A stretch of 5,641 nt of DNA from an uncultured archaeon (GTDB taxonomy: Archaea; Halobacteriota; Methanosarcinia; Methanotrichales; Methanotrichaceae): assembly GCA_902385025.1 (NCBI GenBank), contig CABMDX010000080.1:1-5641 (forward strand), read 5' to 3'. The position numbers were made by a program, and so were the translations under genes. A model generated the notes under the pieces. The model searched no databases, was not told the origin of the DNA, and worked only from the letters and a program-made list of their open reading frames with translations. Shown one piece after another: positions 5,586-5,641 of this stretch; position 1 is the first letter of the stretch, and each line of letters opens with the position of its first letter.

Positions 5586-5641
5586 TCAATTTCTAGCCGC
5601 CCTCGCCGCCTTGCTCCACACCTCGTCGTAGTTGTTGATGG
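5586..5641 (-). CDS. C-terminal end of an unidentified gene (runs off the right edge)
   Basis: The minus strand carries 17 sense codons followed by TGA at 5586-5588. The peptide is INNYDEVWSKAARAARN, an amphipathic, Ala/Arg-rich helical tail. Fourteen of the 17 codons end in G or C, whereas the genes to its left use mixed third bases; this sharp change at the stop codon supports real coding sequence, possibly of a well-expressed or core gene. It is too short to assign a family. It lies about 220 bp upstream of the kinase on the same strand, separated by a promoter candidate, so it is probably a separate transcription unit. Confidence 0.55.
   Translation of the reverse strand, partial: INNYDEVWSKAARAARN

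Overview
The window looks archaeal and most like a methanogen of the Methanosarcinales/Methanotrichales type (Methanothrix-like). This is inferred from three things: the style of the multi-PAS/GAF histidine kinase and its stand-alone receiver, TTTAAATA/TTTATATT-type TATA boxes in place of bacterial -35/-10 elements, and small secreted beta-rich proteins. No rRNA or marker gene confirms it. Every gene I can support lies on the minus strand, so the biological reading direction runs from the right edge to the left edge.

Right edge (5641 to about 5367): the last 17 codons of an unidentified gene with a GC-rich third codon position, then about 220 bp of non-coding DNA. That spacer carries a BRE/TATA-like promoter and a compact cluster of direct and inverted repeats near the predicted transcription start of the next operon.

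Centre (5366 to 1074): a three-gene signalling operon. First is a large membrane histidine kinase (GAF, three PAS domains, HisKA, HATPase). Second, coupled to it, is a receiver-only response regulator. Third is a receiver-histidine-kinase hybrid whose ATP-binding glycine motifs are degenerate. None of the three has a DNA-binding or enzymatic output domain, so this looks like a phosphorelay or protein-interaction module. The kinase's true N-terminus appears to lie 31 codons upstream of its first ATG. That upstream stretch encodes a convincing first transmembrane helix but has no ATG, GTG or TTG. An ATA codon sits at ideal distance from an AGGGGG ribosome-binding site.

Left part (1073 to 1): after a hairpin/oligo-T terminator candidate and a 9-bp dyad comes a small secreted beta-rich protein with WxL-like motifs. 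It is followed by the first 67 codons of a second exported protein that runs off the left edge. The pair resembles the WxL-protein/DUF916-protein pairing of Gram-positive surfaces, but this is a pattern-level inference. No mobile element, CRISPR array, tRNA or rRNA was seen.
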